This document shows, in pieces, positions 51,980 to 61,567 of a stretch of DNA of 64,000 bases. Position numbers and translations under genes: made by a program. Source of the DNA: Oligoflexus tunisiensis (GTDB lineage: Bacteria; Bdellovibrionota_B; Oligoflexia; Oligoflexales; Oligoflexaceae); NCBI RefSeq assembly GCF_001748245.1, contig NZ_BDFO01000001.1:1411345-1475344 (forward strand), read 5' to 3'. Each line of letters opens with the position of its first letter. Position 1 is the first letter of the stretch. The notes under the pieces are model-generated. The model was not told where the DNA came from and made no database searches. It worked only from the letters and a program-made list of their open reading frames with translations.

Positions 51980-54250
51980 TCAACTGGAGGCCTGCTGGCT
52001 GCGGAAGGTCAGAAGGAACTTCAGACTTTCGTAGGCCGCGTCGCGCGGATAGCCAAAACGCTTTTCAAGATTCTGATACGTGCTCGTCGCGAGGTGCAGA
52101 TCATCCTCTTTGTAGTTCTTGGCTTCATCGGTGCCAAGGACCATCATGACCTTGAAGTTATCCTCCACCTGTTTTTTCTGCTCTTCATAGTAGTGCTGCT
52201 TGATCGTGTCCATGTACTCATGGAAGATCCTGCTGACCACGATCGGAGCCACGGGATTGTCGATCTTGAAGGCCGCGATCCGACCGAGCAGCGCCTCGCG
52301 GTGCTTTTCAATCGGCCCGTTGACCTTCAGGATGCGTTCGACGTCCCGCATCAGGTTCTCGTTGGGCTGCTCATAGTTGCCCGTGATCTTGTTATAGATC
52401 TTCTCACGTTTCACCTGGGCCACCACGTTTTCAATGTAACGGCTCAGGAGCGTTTCGTACTGCTCTTCGTCGACCAGAGTCATGGACGCAGTGACTTCCC
52501 GTTCGAAGATGTCGGCGAAATCGCGCTTGCAGACCGTGATAAATTCCTGAGGCTGGTGATACTTGCCGCGTGGCTCCAGCTGGAGGAACTCATAAACGGT
52601 GCGGTCCTTGACGAGGCGCTCGAGTTCGTCAAACAAAGCCATTGGCGTCAGTGTGGTATATTTGGAATTCTGCACCGCGCGATAGAGGATGCTGCGCACC
52701 TCACGCGGCGAGGCCCCAAAACGCCCCTCATAGGCCACGACGTTTTGATATTCATCCAGAATAGCCCGCCGAAGTTCCCGCAGGGTCGCCTCCTCCTGGG
52801 GCTTGAAGAGTGGCATCAAGGATTCGCCCTCATACAGTCGAACCTTATGCCGCGGATCGAGGCGGGCAATCAGCGCTCGATACTTGGAATCGTAGTAGTC
52901 GGGGTTGGGTTGCTTCAGACGGGTCATCACCGCCCAAAGACAGAGCATCTCGAGGGCGTGTGGTGTCACCGGCTTGCTTTTCGCCAGCGCCTTGACATCC
53001 TGGGCATAGATTTGCTGTTCCAAACTTGGCTTCAGGAGGTAAGGAGCGGTCACCAGCTCGAAGCGCGAGCGGAACGAGGCAAAGTCAGGAATCGTTTTAA
53101 AAGCGTCCAGATGCTTTTCATTGGTGCTGGCGAAGAAAACGATATCAAGGTTGGTCGTGGAGGACGGCAGGTTCACAGAGCCCTTTTCCACCGTTGTCAG
53201 CAGATATTTGAAGGCTTCGATTGGGCGCTTCAGCATATCCGAGAATTCAAGGATGCCGCGGTTGGCTTCGACCAAGGGGCCTTCCGCTTCATGAAAGCTG
53301 ATGTTGTGCAGAACGGGCGGCAGGTTGGCAATGCTCCTGTCGATCGTCAGCTGCTTTTCGTAGGCGTCAATCGACATCTGGGGCTCGACGGTGCCGATCC
53401 CGACCCGATACTGCTTGGAGAAGAAAAAGCGTTCGACCTGCACGTGGCGCAGAACTTTTCCCAGATCCCCATCATAAGCGGCCAGGAGGTTTTCAAAGAT
53501 CAACTGGTTGCGTTTGGAGAGACCGGCCAGCTGAATGTGCTGCGGGATTTCAATTTCGGCTTCGGGAACGCCGGTATCCTCGGAGATCCATTTCTTGAGC
53601 CATTCCGCCCGTTGCGGCATGGGAAGCAGGAAGATCGGATTTTCCTTGTATTCGGATTGAATTTTTGCAGCGATCTTGCTTTCGTCGAGGAAAGCAAAGG
53701 AATCCTCGCGGAGGCTGCTGTCATCGTCCCGCATGCCGGTAAAGCCGATCGGTCCGACCGCGCCCATGGCTTTGGACGTGAGCGACTTGTCGGTGGGAAA
53801 GATCCAGTTGAATCGATAGACCGCGCCGTCCTCGGTCTCTGAGTAGCGTTGCATGGCGTGGCCAATGGATTCGATGATCGAGGTCTTGGCGGAACCGTTG
53901 GGCCCGTGCAGCATGATGAGTTTGTTGGAGTAGCCCTGCCGGACAAAGCCGGTGATGACTTTATAGATCTCATCCTGGACGCCTTCCGATCCCACGATGG
54001 GGACGTTTTTATGCGTGCCGATGTCAAATACTTTCCAGCGTGCGCAGTCCTCGAAGCCACTGCCTGCCTCGGTGCGGCCGAAGTAATTGAAGGTGTCGTA
54101 AAGATATTGGGAGGAGTTGCGAATGAGTGGAATCGGGCGTTCCCGCAGCTTTCGGAGAAAACCGCTGAAACTCAGGATGACCTGTCTTTCCTGAAAGAGC
54201 GAGCGCGACTGCTGATTGAGTTGATAGAGGAGATCTGTAGCCTCTGCCAT
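51980..54250 (-). CDS. prkA: PrkA-family serine protein kinase (AAA type)
   Basis: A 756-residue protein of the PrkA/YeaG family. ATG 54250 is chosen because GGAGG lies eight bases upstream; ATG 54295 and 54283 have no such site. The AAA module has Walker A MLHGPNGSAKTSI near residue 130. The C-terminal kinase domain is recognisable by length and helical content (LLLTFRSQQ at the end). Most family members have about 640 residues, so this is a long version. The usual neighbours yeaH and spoVR-like genes are absent. YeaG and PrkA act in stationary-phase or sporulation responses elsewhere. Confidence 0.9.
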   Translation of the reverse strand: MAEATDLLYQLNQQSRSLFQERQVILSFSGFLRKLRERPIPLIRNSSQYLYDTFNYFGRTEAGSGFEDCARWKVFDIGTHKNVPIVGSEGVQDEIYKVITGFVRQGYSNKLIMLHGPNGSAKTSIIESIGHAMQRYSETEDGAVYRFNWIFPTDKSLTSKAMGAVGPIGFTGMRDDDSSLREDSFAFLDESKIAAKIQSEYKENPIFLLPMPQRAEWLKKWISEDTGVPEAEIEIPQHIQLAGLSKRNQLIFENLLAAYDGDLGKVLRHVQVERFFFSKQYRVGIGTVEPQMSIDAYEKQLTIDRSIANLPPVLHNISFHEAEGPLVEANRGILEFSDMLKRPIEAFKYLLTTVEKGSVNLPSSTTNLDIVFFASTNEKHLDAFKTIPDFASFRSRFELVTAPYLLKPSLEQQIYAQDVKALAKSKPVTPHALEMLCLWAVMTRLKQPNPDYYDSKYRALIARLDPRHKVRLYEGESLMPLFKPQEEATLRELRRAILDEYQNVVAYEGRFGASPREVRSILYRAVQNSKYTTLTPMALFDELERLVKDRTVYEFLQLEPRGKYHQPQEFITVCKRDFADIFEREVTASMTLVDEEQYETLLSRYIENVVAQVKREKIYNKITGNYEQPNENLMRDVERILKVNGPIEKHREALLGRIAAFKIDNPVAPIVVSRIFHEYMDTIKQHYYEEQKKQVEDNFKVMMVLGTDEAKNYKEDDLHLATSTYQNLEKRFGYPRDAAYESLKFLLTFRSQQASS

Positions 54251-54374
54251 GGGTCCTGCCTCCGGCTGACGAAGAAAGTTCATTCTCCCCAGCATAACCC
54301 GAGCGGCACCGTTTGTCAGCGACAGTCATCGTCTTTACTTTCCAGGTGGGAAGGCCCTATAACGGAGAAAGAGC

Positions 54375-54396
54375 AGGCAGGGCACTGCCTTTTTTT
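54375..54396 (+). terminator. Terminator-like hairpin in the phoH leader
   Basis: AGGCAG, loop GGCA, CTGCCT, then a run of seven T residues. It lies about 90 bp before the PhoH start on the plus strand and no plus-strand gene precedes it. It could attenuate phoH or end a short leader RNA started in the PrkA-PhoH gap. Confidence 0.65.
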
Positions 54397-54488
54397 AGGA
54401 AATTCACGAATCGCGACTTTTGGTGCCCTGAGAATTATGCTAATGGTGAGAAAGAGCCATACAAGTCAACAAGCTACGAGGGCCCCTG

Positions 54489-55820
54489 ATGAAGAAAGTC
54501 TTCATACTGGATACAAACGTTCTATTGAGCAATCCCCTCAGCATTTTTAAATTTGACGATAACGACGTAGTTATCCCCATTTCCGTCATCGAGGAGATTG
54601 ATACCTTCAAGAAGGACCAGAGCGATATCGGCCGCAATGCCCGTGAAGTATCCCGTATCTTGGACCGTTTGAGAATGAAGGGCACTCTTTCGTCCGGCAT
54701 TAAACTCTTCGACAACCGCGAAGATTCCGGACAGCTCTACGTGTATCTTGGTCACAACATGGACATCCTGCCTGAGCTCCTGGCCAGCAGCACGGACAAC
54801 CACATCCTGGCCATTGGACTCACGCTGCAGAAGCAGTTCGGCGATACGCGCAAGGTGCTGATCATCACCAAGGATACCAACCTGCGTATCAAGTCGGATG
54901 CCTTCGGTTTGGCGGCTGAAGACTTTGCGGCGGACAAGGTGGACATTTCCCACCTCTACATGGGCTTTGTCACGGTGACCGTTCCCCCGGATGTGATCAA
55001 CGATTTTTATACGAATCGCGAAATCCGCCTCCCGGATCAGAAGCTGTACCCCAATCAGTTTGTGATTTTCGAGGACCAAAACGACAAGAGTTCGGTCGTA
55101 TTTGGGATCTACGATGCGAATGAAGATGTGATCAAGATGATCGAGCCCCGGAATGAGGGCGTGTGGGGAATTTACTCCAGAAACATGGAACAGGCCATGG
55201 CGTTGGAGTGTCTCCTGAACGATAGAATCAGGCTGGTGACCATCAGCGGGGAGGCCGGAACGGGCAAAACCTTGATGGCCATCGCCGCCGGCCTTGTGAA
55301 AACCACGGACGAGGACCAGTATCAGAAATTGCTGGTGTCGCGCCCCATTTTCCCGCTCGGCCGGGATATCGGTTATCTGCCCGGTGACATTGATGAGAAA
55401 CTCAATCCGTGGATGCAGCCCATCTACGACAATCTTGACCTGCTTCTGGGCGGTTCGCCGGGTTCACGGCAGAAACGCTTTAACAAGAGCTATCAGGAGC
55501 TGATCAATCAGGGCATGCTGGCGGTCGAGCCTCTAACCTATATCCGCGGACGTTCCTTGCCGGCGCAGTATTTCATTGTGGATGAATCACAGAACCTGAC
55601 GCCGCATGAGATCAAGACCATTCTGACCCGTGCCGGCGAAGGCACCAAGATCGTGCTGACGGGTGATCCTTACCAGATCGATAACCCTTACCTCGATTCG
55701 CAGACCAATGGTCTGACCTATGTGATCGAACGCTTCCGCAAGGAAGAGATTGCCGCGCACGTGACCCTGCAGAAGGGTGAGCGGAGTGAACTGGCCTCGA
55801 AAGCCGCAAAACTTCTTTAA
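54489..55820 (+). CDS. PIN-PhoH fusion protein (PhoH2 type)
   Basis: A 443-residue protein with an N-terminal PIN-type nuclease domain and a C-terminal PhoH ATPase. The PIN domain starts VFILDTNVLL and includes the acidic residues of ISVIEEIDTFKK and further Asp/Glu positions. The PhoH part has Walker A ISGEAGTGKTLMA near residue 258 and Walker B FIVDESQNLTPHE. Related PhoH2 proteins act as RNA helicase-nucleases. GAGG seven bases before ATG 54489 supports the start. It is divergent from PrkA; a bidirectional hairpin follows the stop. Confidence 0.92.
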   Translation: MKKVFILDTNVLLSNPLSIFKFDDNDVVIPISVIEEIDTFKKDQSDIGRNAREVSRILDRLRMKGTLSSGIKLFDNREDSGQLYVYLGHNMDILPELLASSTDNHILAIGLTLQKQFGDTRKVLIITKDTNLRIKSDAFGLAAEDFAADKVDISHLYMGFVTVTVPPDVINDFYTNREIRLPDQKLYPNQFVIFEDQNDKSSVVFGIYDANEDVIKMIEPRNEGVWGIYSRNMEQAMALECLLNDRIRLVTISGEAGTGKTLMAIAAGLVKTTDEDQYQKLLVSRPIFPLGRDIGYLPGDIDEKLNPWMQPIYDNLDLLLGGSPGSRQKRFNKSYQELINQGMLAVEPLTYIRGRSLPAQYFIVDESQNLTPHEIKTILTRAGEGTKIVLTGDPYQIDNPYLDSQTNGLTYVIERFRKEEIAAHVTLQKGERSELASKAAKLL

Positions 55821-55837
55821 GTCCTGACAAAGAGAAA

Positions 55838-55862
55838 GGCGGTCGTCTCCTCGACGACCGCC
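55838..55862. terminator. Bidirectional terminator hairpin
   Basis: A perfect 10-bp stem, GGCGGTCGTC/GACGACCGCC, with loop TCCTC lies between phoH and the convergent small secreted gene. On the minus strand TTTCTCTTTG follows the stem, giving a better terminator for that gene. Confidence 0.75.
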
Positions 55863-55891
55863 CTGCTTACGAACTATTCAGTTGTCTGATC

Positions 55892-56218
55892 TCAACGCCT
55901 GGCCGGCACGAAGTTACAGCCGAAACTATCGTTTTCTACGAGCGTGCCCGCTCCTTGGAGCAGTGCCGTATAATCGCTGCAACTATAAATGCCTTGCACA
56001 AAGCAGAAGCGATCGAAATTTTCTGCATGCACCGCATGGGTCACGGCCTGAATCTGGAGACGGGTGAACTTTGCCAGCTGGCTACATTCACCGCCATAGA
56101 CGAAAGCCGCGAGTCCCTCATCTGTCTCAACTTCATTCTCTAGGGCCAATAAAGCCGTTGTGAAGAGGCAGCTTCCCATAAGGAAGGTTGCAAGAGTCAG
56201 ATGGCGGGCAATGCTCAT
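55892..56218 (-). CDS. Small secreted cysteine-containing protein
   Basis: A 108-residue protein with a signal peptide (HLTLATFLMGSCLFTTALLA). Four cysteines lie in the mature part (GGECSQ, RFCFVQ, YSCSD, FGCNF), enough for two disulfides. No family is recognised. AGGAG six bases before ATG 56218 is a strong start signal. The 298 bp upstream is shared with the divergent lipoprotein gene and contains the promoter-like elements listed separately. Confidence 0.75.
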   Translation of the reverse strand: MSIARHLTLATFLMGSCLFTTALLALENEVETDEGLAAFVYGGECSQLAKFTRLQIQAVTHAVHAENFDRFCFVQGIYSCSDYTALLQGAGTLVENDSFGCNFVPARR

Positions 56219-56402
56219 GTGAGGCTCCTACTCTATTGTTCTGGTGTTTGGACCATCCTCACACCGATTAAGAGTTCATTCGGTTACAGGATCGAAAACT
56301 ATAAAAGGGTTCGATTTCTCAAGGATTCCGCTGAGCTGTCATGGGTTCTTACAGCGCGAATAAATTGGGGGACACGGGATTTAGGGAGAGTCGGGCGGGA
56401 AA

Positions 56403-56419
56403 ACTTACGTTCGGTAAGT
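56403..56419 (+). promoter_or_regulatory. Palindromic site next to the lipoprotein-protease promoter
   Basis: ACTTAC and GTAAGT flank GTTCG, a perfect 6-bp dyad ten bases upstream of the putative -35 box at 56429. A regulator could bind here; this is a suggestion only. Confidence 0.4.
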
Positions 56420-56428
56420 CTAAATGGC

Positions 56429-56458
56429 TTGACCTCCAGGCTTTTTTTGCAATATAGA
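56429..56458 (+). promoter_or_regulatory. Sigma70-type promoter of the lipoprotein-protease operon
   Basis: TTGACC (56429-56434) and TATAGA (56453-56458) are separated by 18 bp. The start of the lipoprotein gene is about 50 bp after the expected transcription start. Confidence 0.5.
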
Positions 56459-56516
56459 GGGCACCTCCACGTTCTGATAGCTGGACCTATGGATTCACCC
56501 CAAACGTGAGCGCGCC

Positions 56517-57140
56517 ATGCCCTGTAAGCATTTGATTTCGACCGGGATGCTGGTTTTTGTCAGCATTTTCACGGCCTGTTCCTCCTCTTCCAGCCGGAAG
56601 AGTCAGCCACCAGCTGCACCGACTCAGCCTGTCCATCCGGAACCAACTCCTCTACCCACAGTGACCCCAACGCCAGCTCCGGGCTCGCAGGGACTGCCCT
56701 GGGAATCCATGATTGGTGACTGGCAATCGAACTTTTCGGATCCCAATTACTTTGGGAACGTGACCTATACGATTCAAAAAGATGGTCAGGTGCTGATGAG
56801 CCTTTTGATCTACGGCAAGGGCAAAAGCCAGATCGTGGCCGAACGTCATACGTTCAAGGGCACGTTTCAGGCGAGCCCGCGCGAGATTCAACTGGAACAC
56901 GTGAAGGGCAGCTGCGCTCCACGAAATGCCAAGGTCATGCTTGGCTTCAGTGTGAACGAGACGGATCCCGATATCCTTTACCTCATGGAAGGCCGTGGCG
57001 GCACTTATCTGCGTCTCAGCCGCATTCCAGGCGGTTTATCCCAGGACGTCCACACGGTGGATAAGCTGGGAAGCTATTCCGTAAAAACGGGATGCTTTGT
57101 GGAAGGCCGCTTGAATCAATTCGTTCCGCAGCAAGGTTGA
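56517..57140 (+). CDS. Predicted lipoprotein with Pro-rich linker
   Basis: A 207-residue protein. The hydrophobic N-terminus ends in FTAC with Cys21 as the likely lipidation site. A Ser-rich then Pro/Thr-rich linker (PEPTPLPTVTPTPAPGS) separates it from a beta-rich domain of about 140 residues (WQSNFSDPNYFGNVTYTI, FKGTFQASPREIQLEHV). Two cysteines (GSCAP, KTGCFVEG) could pair. No family is recognised. It is eight bases upstream of the protease gene and very likely expressed with it. Confidence 0.78.
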   Translation: MPCKHLISTGMLVFVSIFTACSSSSSRKSQPPAAPTQPVHPEPTPLPTVTPTPAPGSQGLPWESMIGDWQSNFSDPNYFGNVTYTIQKDGQVLMSLLIYGKGKSQIVAERHTFKGTFQASPREIQLEHVKGSCAPRNAKVMLGFSVNETDPDILYLMEGRGGTYLRLSRIPGGLSQDVHTVDKLGSYSVKTGCFVEGRLNQFVPQQG

Positions 57141-57148
57141 GGCTCACG

Positions 57149-59878
57149 ATGAAACTTTCGAAACTTATCACGTTCAGTTCCACTTTGGCTTTTTTGAGTC
57201 TGACCGGCGCCTGCGATCGCGCCGCGACCAGCGATCTTGATATCATCCGGGGACGTCCTCTGGGACCGGATAGTCCGGCCTTGAACAACGTCGTGGGCCT
57301 CAGTTCGGATGGCTTCTCCACCTTCTGTACGGGCAGCATCGTCGCCGATGATATGGTCGTGACGGCCGCCCATTGCGTGCACAAAAGAGAAGGTTTTTAT
57401 GTGGTCTTTGGTCAGCCGAACGGCGTGATGGAAAAGATCGCCGTGGACAAGGTGGAGACTTATAAGCCCTATGGCGACGCCGCATTTCCCAACTTTGATA
57501 TCGCCTGGCTGAAATTGAAAACGAAGGTGCCGGCACGCTTCCAACCTATGGAAATCCTGCGGGATCCTGCCCGTTTGAACGAAGCCAAGGAAATCCGCCT
57601 GGCAGGCTATGGCTATGAAAAAACCAATTGCCTGCTGTATACCTGCAATGACGAGCTCCTGGAAACCAATACCGCCCTCGACAGGTATTACGATTCCCCA
57701 AGGTTGATGAGTCTCCTCGTCTTCAAAGGAGATGCAGAAAAGGGTCTGGGCGGCGCCTGCAATGGTGATTCCGGTGGACCGGCTTATGCCAGGATTGAGG
57801 ACCGTTGGTATTTGATTGGTGTCACCAATGGCGCCACCATTTACCTGACTCCCGAAAGCTATGAGGATCCCTCCCAGTCCTGCGAGTCGGGCAGTGATAT
57901 CTATACCTTCATGGGCGACTATGTTCCCTGGCTGCAGAAGACATCGAGTCAGGAGCTCCAGCAAAAACCGGAGAGCAATCCGGATCGCAGCACGCCGCCT
58001 GTCCTGATCCAGGGGGAATCCAGAGCAGCGGAAGTCGCCGAGCCGAAGACCTGGGCGGAATGGGTTCAGTATCCTTATCATAATGATGAAGTCTGGAACA
58101 CCGTCAACCATTTGCTGAGCACCCTGTTGCAGAACCACTACCGGGATCTTCAGCCTGAAGAACTCATTCGTATTTATAATGATGGCGTCTTTTCCCAGGC
58201 GCTCGTGGAACAGGAAAGTCTGCTTGAATTCAGTTTGAGTACAACGAAGGCCCAGTATTTCAAGGATCAGGCGCTCGACCTGCGCCCGCTGGCGACCTGG
58301 ACCGGTTTGAAAACCCTGTTGCTGAAGGAAGAGGCGGCCCTTGCCGGCATTGAAGCCGCATCCCGGCTACCTGCCTTGACCTCCCTCGTCCTGTCCGCGC
58401 CCCGCGATGGGCATTCCGGGACGGTGAGTTTCCAGGCTCTGCAAAAACTCGGACGCAGTCTGAAGACTTTGAATCTTGCGAACTACACGGCCGCGGAGCT
58501 GCAGACCCTTCCGGCCGCGGCCCTGTCGCAGCTCGAAGGACTGGACCTGACGGCAACGGCGGGCAAGGACGATGTGACCTTGGATTTGAGCGGTCTCGCG
58601 GCCTTGAAGAACCTGCGTGTTTTCAACTGGAACTATCAGTCGCCAATCAAGCTGCCTCGCCCCATCGCGTTGGACAGCCTTGAGATTCGCTCCGAACAGG
58701 CCACCGATCTGAAGTGGCTCGATAGTGAGGCCATTCAATCCCTTCGGTCCCTGACCATTGGTCGCGAAGCCCTGGCCCGGCCGGATCTCATGAAACTCTT
58801 TCAAAACAAGGGTATTCAGGACCTGAACGTGTCCCTGAATGGTCTGACGTCGGAGCATCTGCCTCCTGCCGGTTTTTCTGAACTGACGAACGCCGTGCTC
58901 GATGGCAACCAATTCCAAAGTGCTAAACCTTTGAAGGAACTGCCTGCCCTGAAGACCCTGGACCTGCGCGACAATCCGCTGACGGATGCCACATGCCCCA
59001 GCGGTATCACGTGCACCCTGGATCGGGTTTTGAATCCTCAAACGGTCGGTGACTACTGCCGCAATACGGTGGAAGACAGGACTTATGTTTATGCTCCCAT
59101 GGTGACCTCTCTGCTGCGGAGTCAGAATCTACCTGTCCTTTTTTACGGAGATGTAACCTGCCTTCATCTTGAGCTGCTCCTCCAGGATGCCCGCTCGCTT
59201 ATGGTGCAGGGCGAAGTGAGTGAATACATAGCGCGCTCCGCTCTTTATGATACGCGGGTTCTGAAAAGTCTAAACCAGCTGGAGAGTTTGACGATTCGTC
59301 ATGCGGTTCTGACAAGCTCGGATGTTCTGGCCGGTCTTCCGGCGCTGAAAAACCTGGACCTGGGCTTTGTCCAGACGCGGCTCGACTTCATAAAGAAGAT
59401 GCCGCAGCTTGTGAATATGAATTACACGGATTTTCCGCGGACCAGTCTTGAGGCGCTGTCGCATCCCGGGCTGAAGGTTTTGACCCTGGATTCCGAAGGA
59501 TCCTTTGATGTCATGGAGAATGGTCGCGTGGAATCGATTGGCGCTCGCACGGAGCTGCCGGCCCTGCAGACGCTTTCGCTCCGCAACAATCCGTTACAGG
59601 ACCTCAAAGGGATCGAAAATCTGAAGGCTTTGACTCAGCTCGATATGAGCGGGACGAGCGTGTCCGATCTTTCGCCCCTGAATTCACTGATCGGCACCAC
59701 GGTTTTCTTTGGTGAGTCCTACCCGCTGGACACCTGTCCGATTCTGTATGGACGTTGTCAGGCGGGAACCCGGAATTTCAGCGGGCAAACGTTTGGATCG
59801 GATGCCAACAGCGTGCAGAATTCCAAGTGGTTTGTGGGACAGATCATACCCGGTTTAGGCAAAGCCTTGCGTCATTGA
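57149..59878 (+). CDS. Trypsin-like protease fused to leucine-rich repeats (lipoprotein)
   Basis: A 909-residue exported protein from ATG 57149 (GAGG seven bases upstream; a frame from 57092 adds no signal peptide). The N-terminus has a lipobox-like SLTGAC with Cys22. Residues 30-290 are an S1-type serine protease with a complete triad: His75 (VTAAHC), Asp117 (NFDIAWL) and Ser208 (CNGDSGGP). From about 370 to 890, leucine-rich repeats follow (LSGLAALKNLRVFNW, LPALKTLDLRDNPLTD, LPALQTLSLRNNPLQDLKG). The fusion suggests a protein-binding surface attached to a surface-exposed protease. Other cysteines (TCPSGITCTLD, YCRNT, DTCPILYGRC) may form disulfides. Confidence 0.9.
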   Translation: MKLSKLITFSSTLAFLSLTGACDRAATSDLDIIRGRPLGPDSPALNNVVGLSSDGFSTFCTGSIVADDMVVTAAHCVHKREGFYVVFGQPNGVMEKIAVDKVETYKPYGDAAFPNFDIAWLKLKTKVPARFQPMEILRDPARLNEAKEIRLAGYGYEKTNCLLYTCNDELLETNTALDRYYDSPRLMSLLVFKGDAEKGLGGACNGDSGGPAYARIEDRWYLIGVTNGATIYLTPESYEDPSQSCESGSDIYTFMGDYVPWLQKTSSQELQQKPESNPDRSTPPVLIQGESRAAEVAEPKTWAEWVQYPYHNDEVWNTVNHLLSTLLQNHYRDLQPEELIRIYNDGVFSQALVEQESLLEFSLSTTKAQYFKDQALDLRPLATWTGLKTLLLKEEAALAGIEAASRLPALTSLVLSAPRDGHSGTVSFQALQKLGRSLKTLNLANYTAAELQTLPAAALSQLEGLDLTATAGKDDVTLDLSGLAALKNLRVFNWNYQSPIKLPRPIALDSLEIRSEQATDLKWLDSEAIQSLRSLTIGREALARPDLMKLFQNKGIQDLNVSLNGLTSEHLPPAGFSELTNAVLDGNQFQSAKPLKELPALKTLDLRDNPLTDATCPSGITCTLDRVLNPQTVGDYCRNTVEDRTYVYAPMVTSLLRSQNLPVLFYGDVTCLHLELLLQDARSLMVQGEVSEYIARSALYDTRVLKSLNQLESLTIRHAVLTSSDVLAGLPALKNLDLGFVQTRLDFIKKMPQLVNMNYTDFPRTSLEALSHPGLKVLTLDSEGSFDVMENGRVESIGARTELPALQTLSLRNNPLQDLKGIENLKALTQLDMSGTSVSDLSPLNSLIGTTVFFGESYPLDTCPILYGRCQAGTRNFSGQTFGSDANSVQNSKWFVGQIIPGLGKALRH

Positions 59879-59886
59879 AAAAAAGC

Positions 59887-59999
59887 CCGGTGGATTTCCC
59901 ACCGGGCCTTTTCATTTTTAGTGTTTGAAGTGGCGAACGCCGGTGGGACTCCCCACCGGGCTTTTTCATTTTTAGTGTTTGAAGTGGCGAACGCCGGTG
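59887..59999. repeat. Tandem 54-bp duplication with two terminator hairpins
   Basis: Two copies of a 54-bp unit (about 59887-59945 and 59941-59999). Each holds a GGTGG/CCACC hairpin, T-rich tract and the sequence TTTTAGTGTTTGAAGTGGCGAACGCCGGTG, which in the second copy is the end of purH. The first copy is a duplicated purH tail without its gene. The outer hairpin (GCCCGGTGG...CCACCGGGC with T-runs on both sides) can terminate both the protease gene (plus) and purH (minus). Confidence 0.9.
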
Positions 60000-61567
60000 A
60001 AGACCATCGCAATTTTATGTTCATTCGCAGCTTGAATCGATTCCTCATCCCGCATGGAACCACCGGGCTGGATGATGGCGCTTACGCCGAGCCTGGCCGC
60101 CAGGTCCACCGTATCGCGGAAGGGGAAGAAGGCGTCGCTGGCCATCACGGATCCCTGGACGGTTCGACCGAATTCCTTGGCTTTTTCCGCCGCGAAGGTC
60201 GCACTATCGATGCGGCTCATCTGGCCCGCGCCGACGGCGACCGTGACGAGATCCTTCACATAAACGATCGCATTCGACTTCACATGCTTGCAAAGGCGCA
60301 TGGCGAAGGTGAGGTCCTCGGCCTGGGATTCCGTTGGTTTCAGGTTGGTCACGGCTTCCCAGCGGCCTTTTTCAGCCCGCACCTGATCGCGATCCTGAAT
60401 CAGGATACCGCCGAGCACGGAGCGAATGTCCAGCTGTTTCGGAGCCGTGACGCTGTGCTGAGGCAAAAGATAAGGAAGTTCGAGCAGACGCAGATTCTTC
60501 TTGCTGGCCAGCACCGAGCGGGCTTCCGGACTGAAAGCTGGAGCGACGATGCATTCGAGGAAAAGCTGCGACATGGCGTCGGCGGTTTCCGCATCGATCG
60601 TTTTGTTCACGGCAATGATCCCACCAAATGCGGATTTGGGATCCACAGCGAGCGCGCGCTGATAAACATCCAAAAGGCGATCCGCGGAACGACCGAGGGC
60701 GGCGCCGCAGGGGTTGTTGTGCTTAATGATTGTGACGGCCGTGTACTCGGGAAAATCGGCCACCATCTGCACAGCGGCGTCGCAGTCGAGCAGGTTGTTA
60801 TAGGAAAGTTCCTTGCCCTGTAAAACCCTGGCGTCCTGCAGACCACCGCGGAGGCTCAGATTCGAGCGGTAAAACCGGGCTTTTTGATGGGGATTTTCAC
60901 CGTATCGGAGTTCCTGTTGAGATTCGAGGTGCAGGTCGTAGGAAGGAGCGAGGGATTCGGTCGGGGCGGCTTCAAGACTCTTTTCGTAGTAGCTGGCAAT
61001 CATGCTGTCGTAGGCGGAGATTGCTCGGAAGGTCTTGGCGGCGAGGTAGCGTCGGAACTCATCCGTCAGGCCCCCCGCCTTGAGTTCCATGAGGCAGCGC
61101 GGGTAATCCTGGGGGTCGAGCAGCGGCGCCACGAAGCGATAGTTTTTCGCCGCGGCCCGCAGCATGGTGGGGCCACCGATGTCGATATATTCGATCGCCT
61201 GGGGCAGATCGAGCTGCTGGTCCACGGCCTTGGCCGCGAATTGATAGAGGTTCACCACCACAAGGTCGATGGATTGAATGCTGTGTTCACGGCATTGCGC
61301 GACATGAGCATCCTTCGTGCGATCATAAAGAATGCCGCCATGAATTTTGGGATGGAGAGTCTTCACGCGACCGTCGAGGATTTCCGGACTGCCGGTATGC
61401 GCTCCGGCTTCGGTTACGGCAACGCCGGATTCAGCAAGGAGTTTGGCGGTTCCGCCGGTGGACAAAATTTGAAAGCCCAATTGTTCCAGGGAACGGGCGA
61501 AGTCGACGATACCGGTTTTGTCGGTGACCGAGATCAAGGCCAATGGTTTGCCGGGAAGCTGAGTCAT
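59972..61567 (-). CDS. purH: Bifunctional AICAR transformylase / IMP cyclohydrolase PurH
   Basis: A 531-residue enzyme for the last two steps of purine synthesis. The start [19 protein letters not shown] at ATG 61567 is the usual PurH opening; an upstream frame to 61669 adds an unrelated stretch. The N-terminal MGS-like IMP cyclohydrolase domain spans residues 1-200 ([27 protein letters not shown]). The AICAR transformylase domain follows ([25 protein letters not shown]). The end reads GVRHFKH. A strong hairpin may form in its leader at 61591-61640. The gene is convergent with the protease-LRR gene. Confidence 0.96.
   Translation of the reverse strand: MTQLPGKPLALISVTDKTGIVDFARSLEQLGFQILSTGGTAKLLAESGVAVTEAGAHTGSPEILDGRVKTLHPKIHGGILYDRTKDAHVAQCREHSIQSIDLVVVNLYQFAAKAVDQQLDLPQAIEYIDIGGPTMLRAAAKNYRFVAPLLDPQDYPRCLMELKAGGLTDEFRRYLAAKTFRAISAYDSMIASYYEKSLEAAPTESLAPSYDLHLESQQELRYGENPHQKARFYRSNLSLRGGLQDARVLQGKELSYNNLLDCDAAVQMVADFPEYTAVTIIKHNNPCGAALGRSADRLLDVYQRALAVDPKSAFGGIIAVNKTIDAETADAMSQLFLECIVAPAFSPEARSVLASKKNLRLLELPYLLPQHSVTAPKQLDIRSVLGGILIQDRDQVRAEKGRWEAVTNLKPTESQAEDLTFAMRLCKHVKSNAIVYVKDLVTVAVGAGQMSRIDSATFAAEKAKEFGRTVQGSVMASDAFFPFRDTVDLAARLGVSAIIQPGGSMRDEESIQAANEHKIAMVFTGVRHFKH

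Noticed and set aside
56201..56509. 102-codon plus frame before the lipoprotein gene
   Set aside because: It overlaps the divergent secreted gene's start and the promoter region; no start signal or family.
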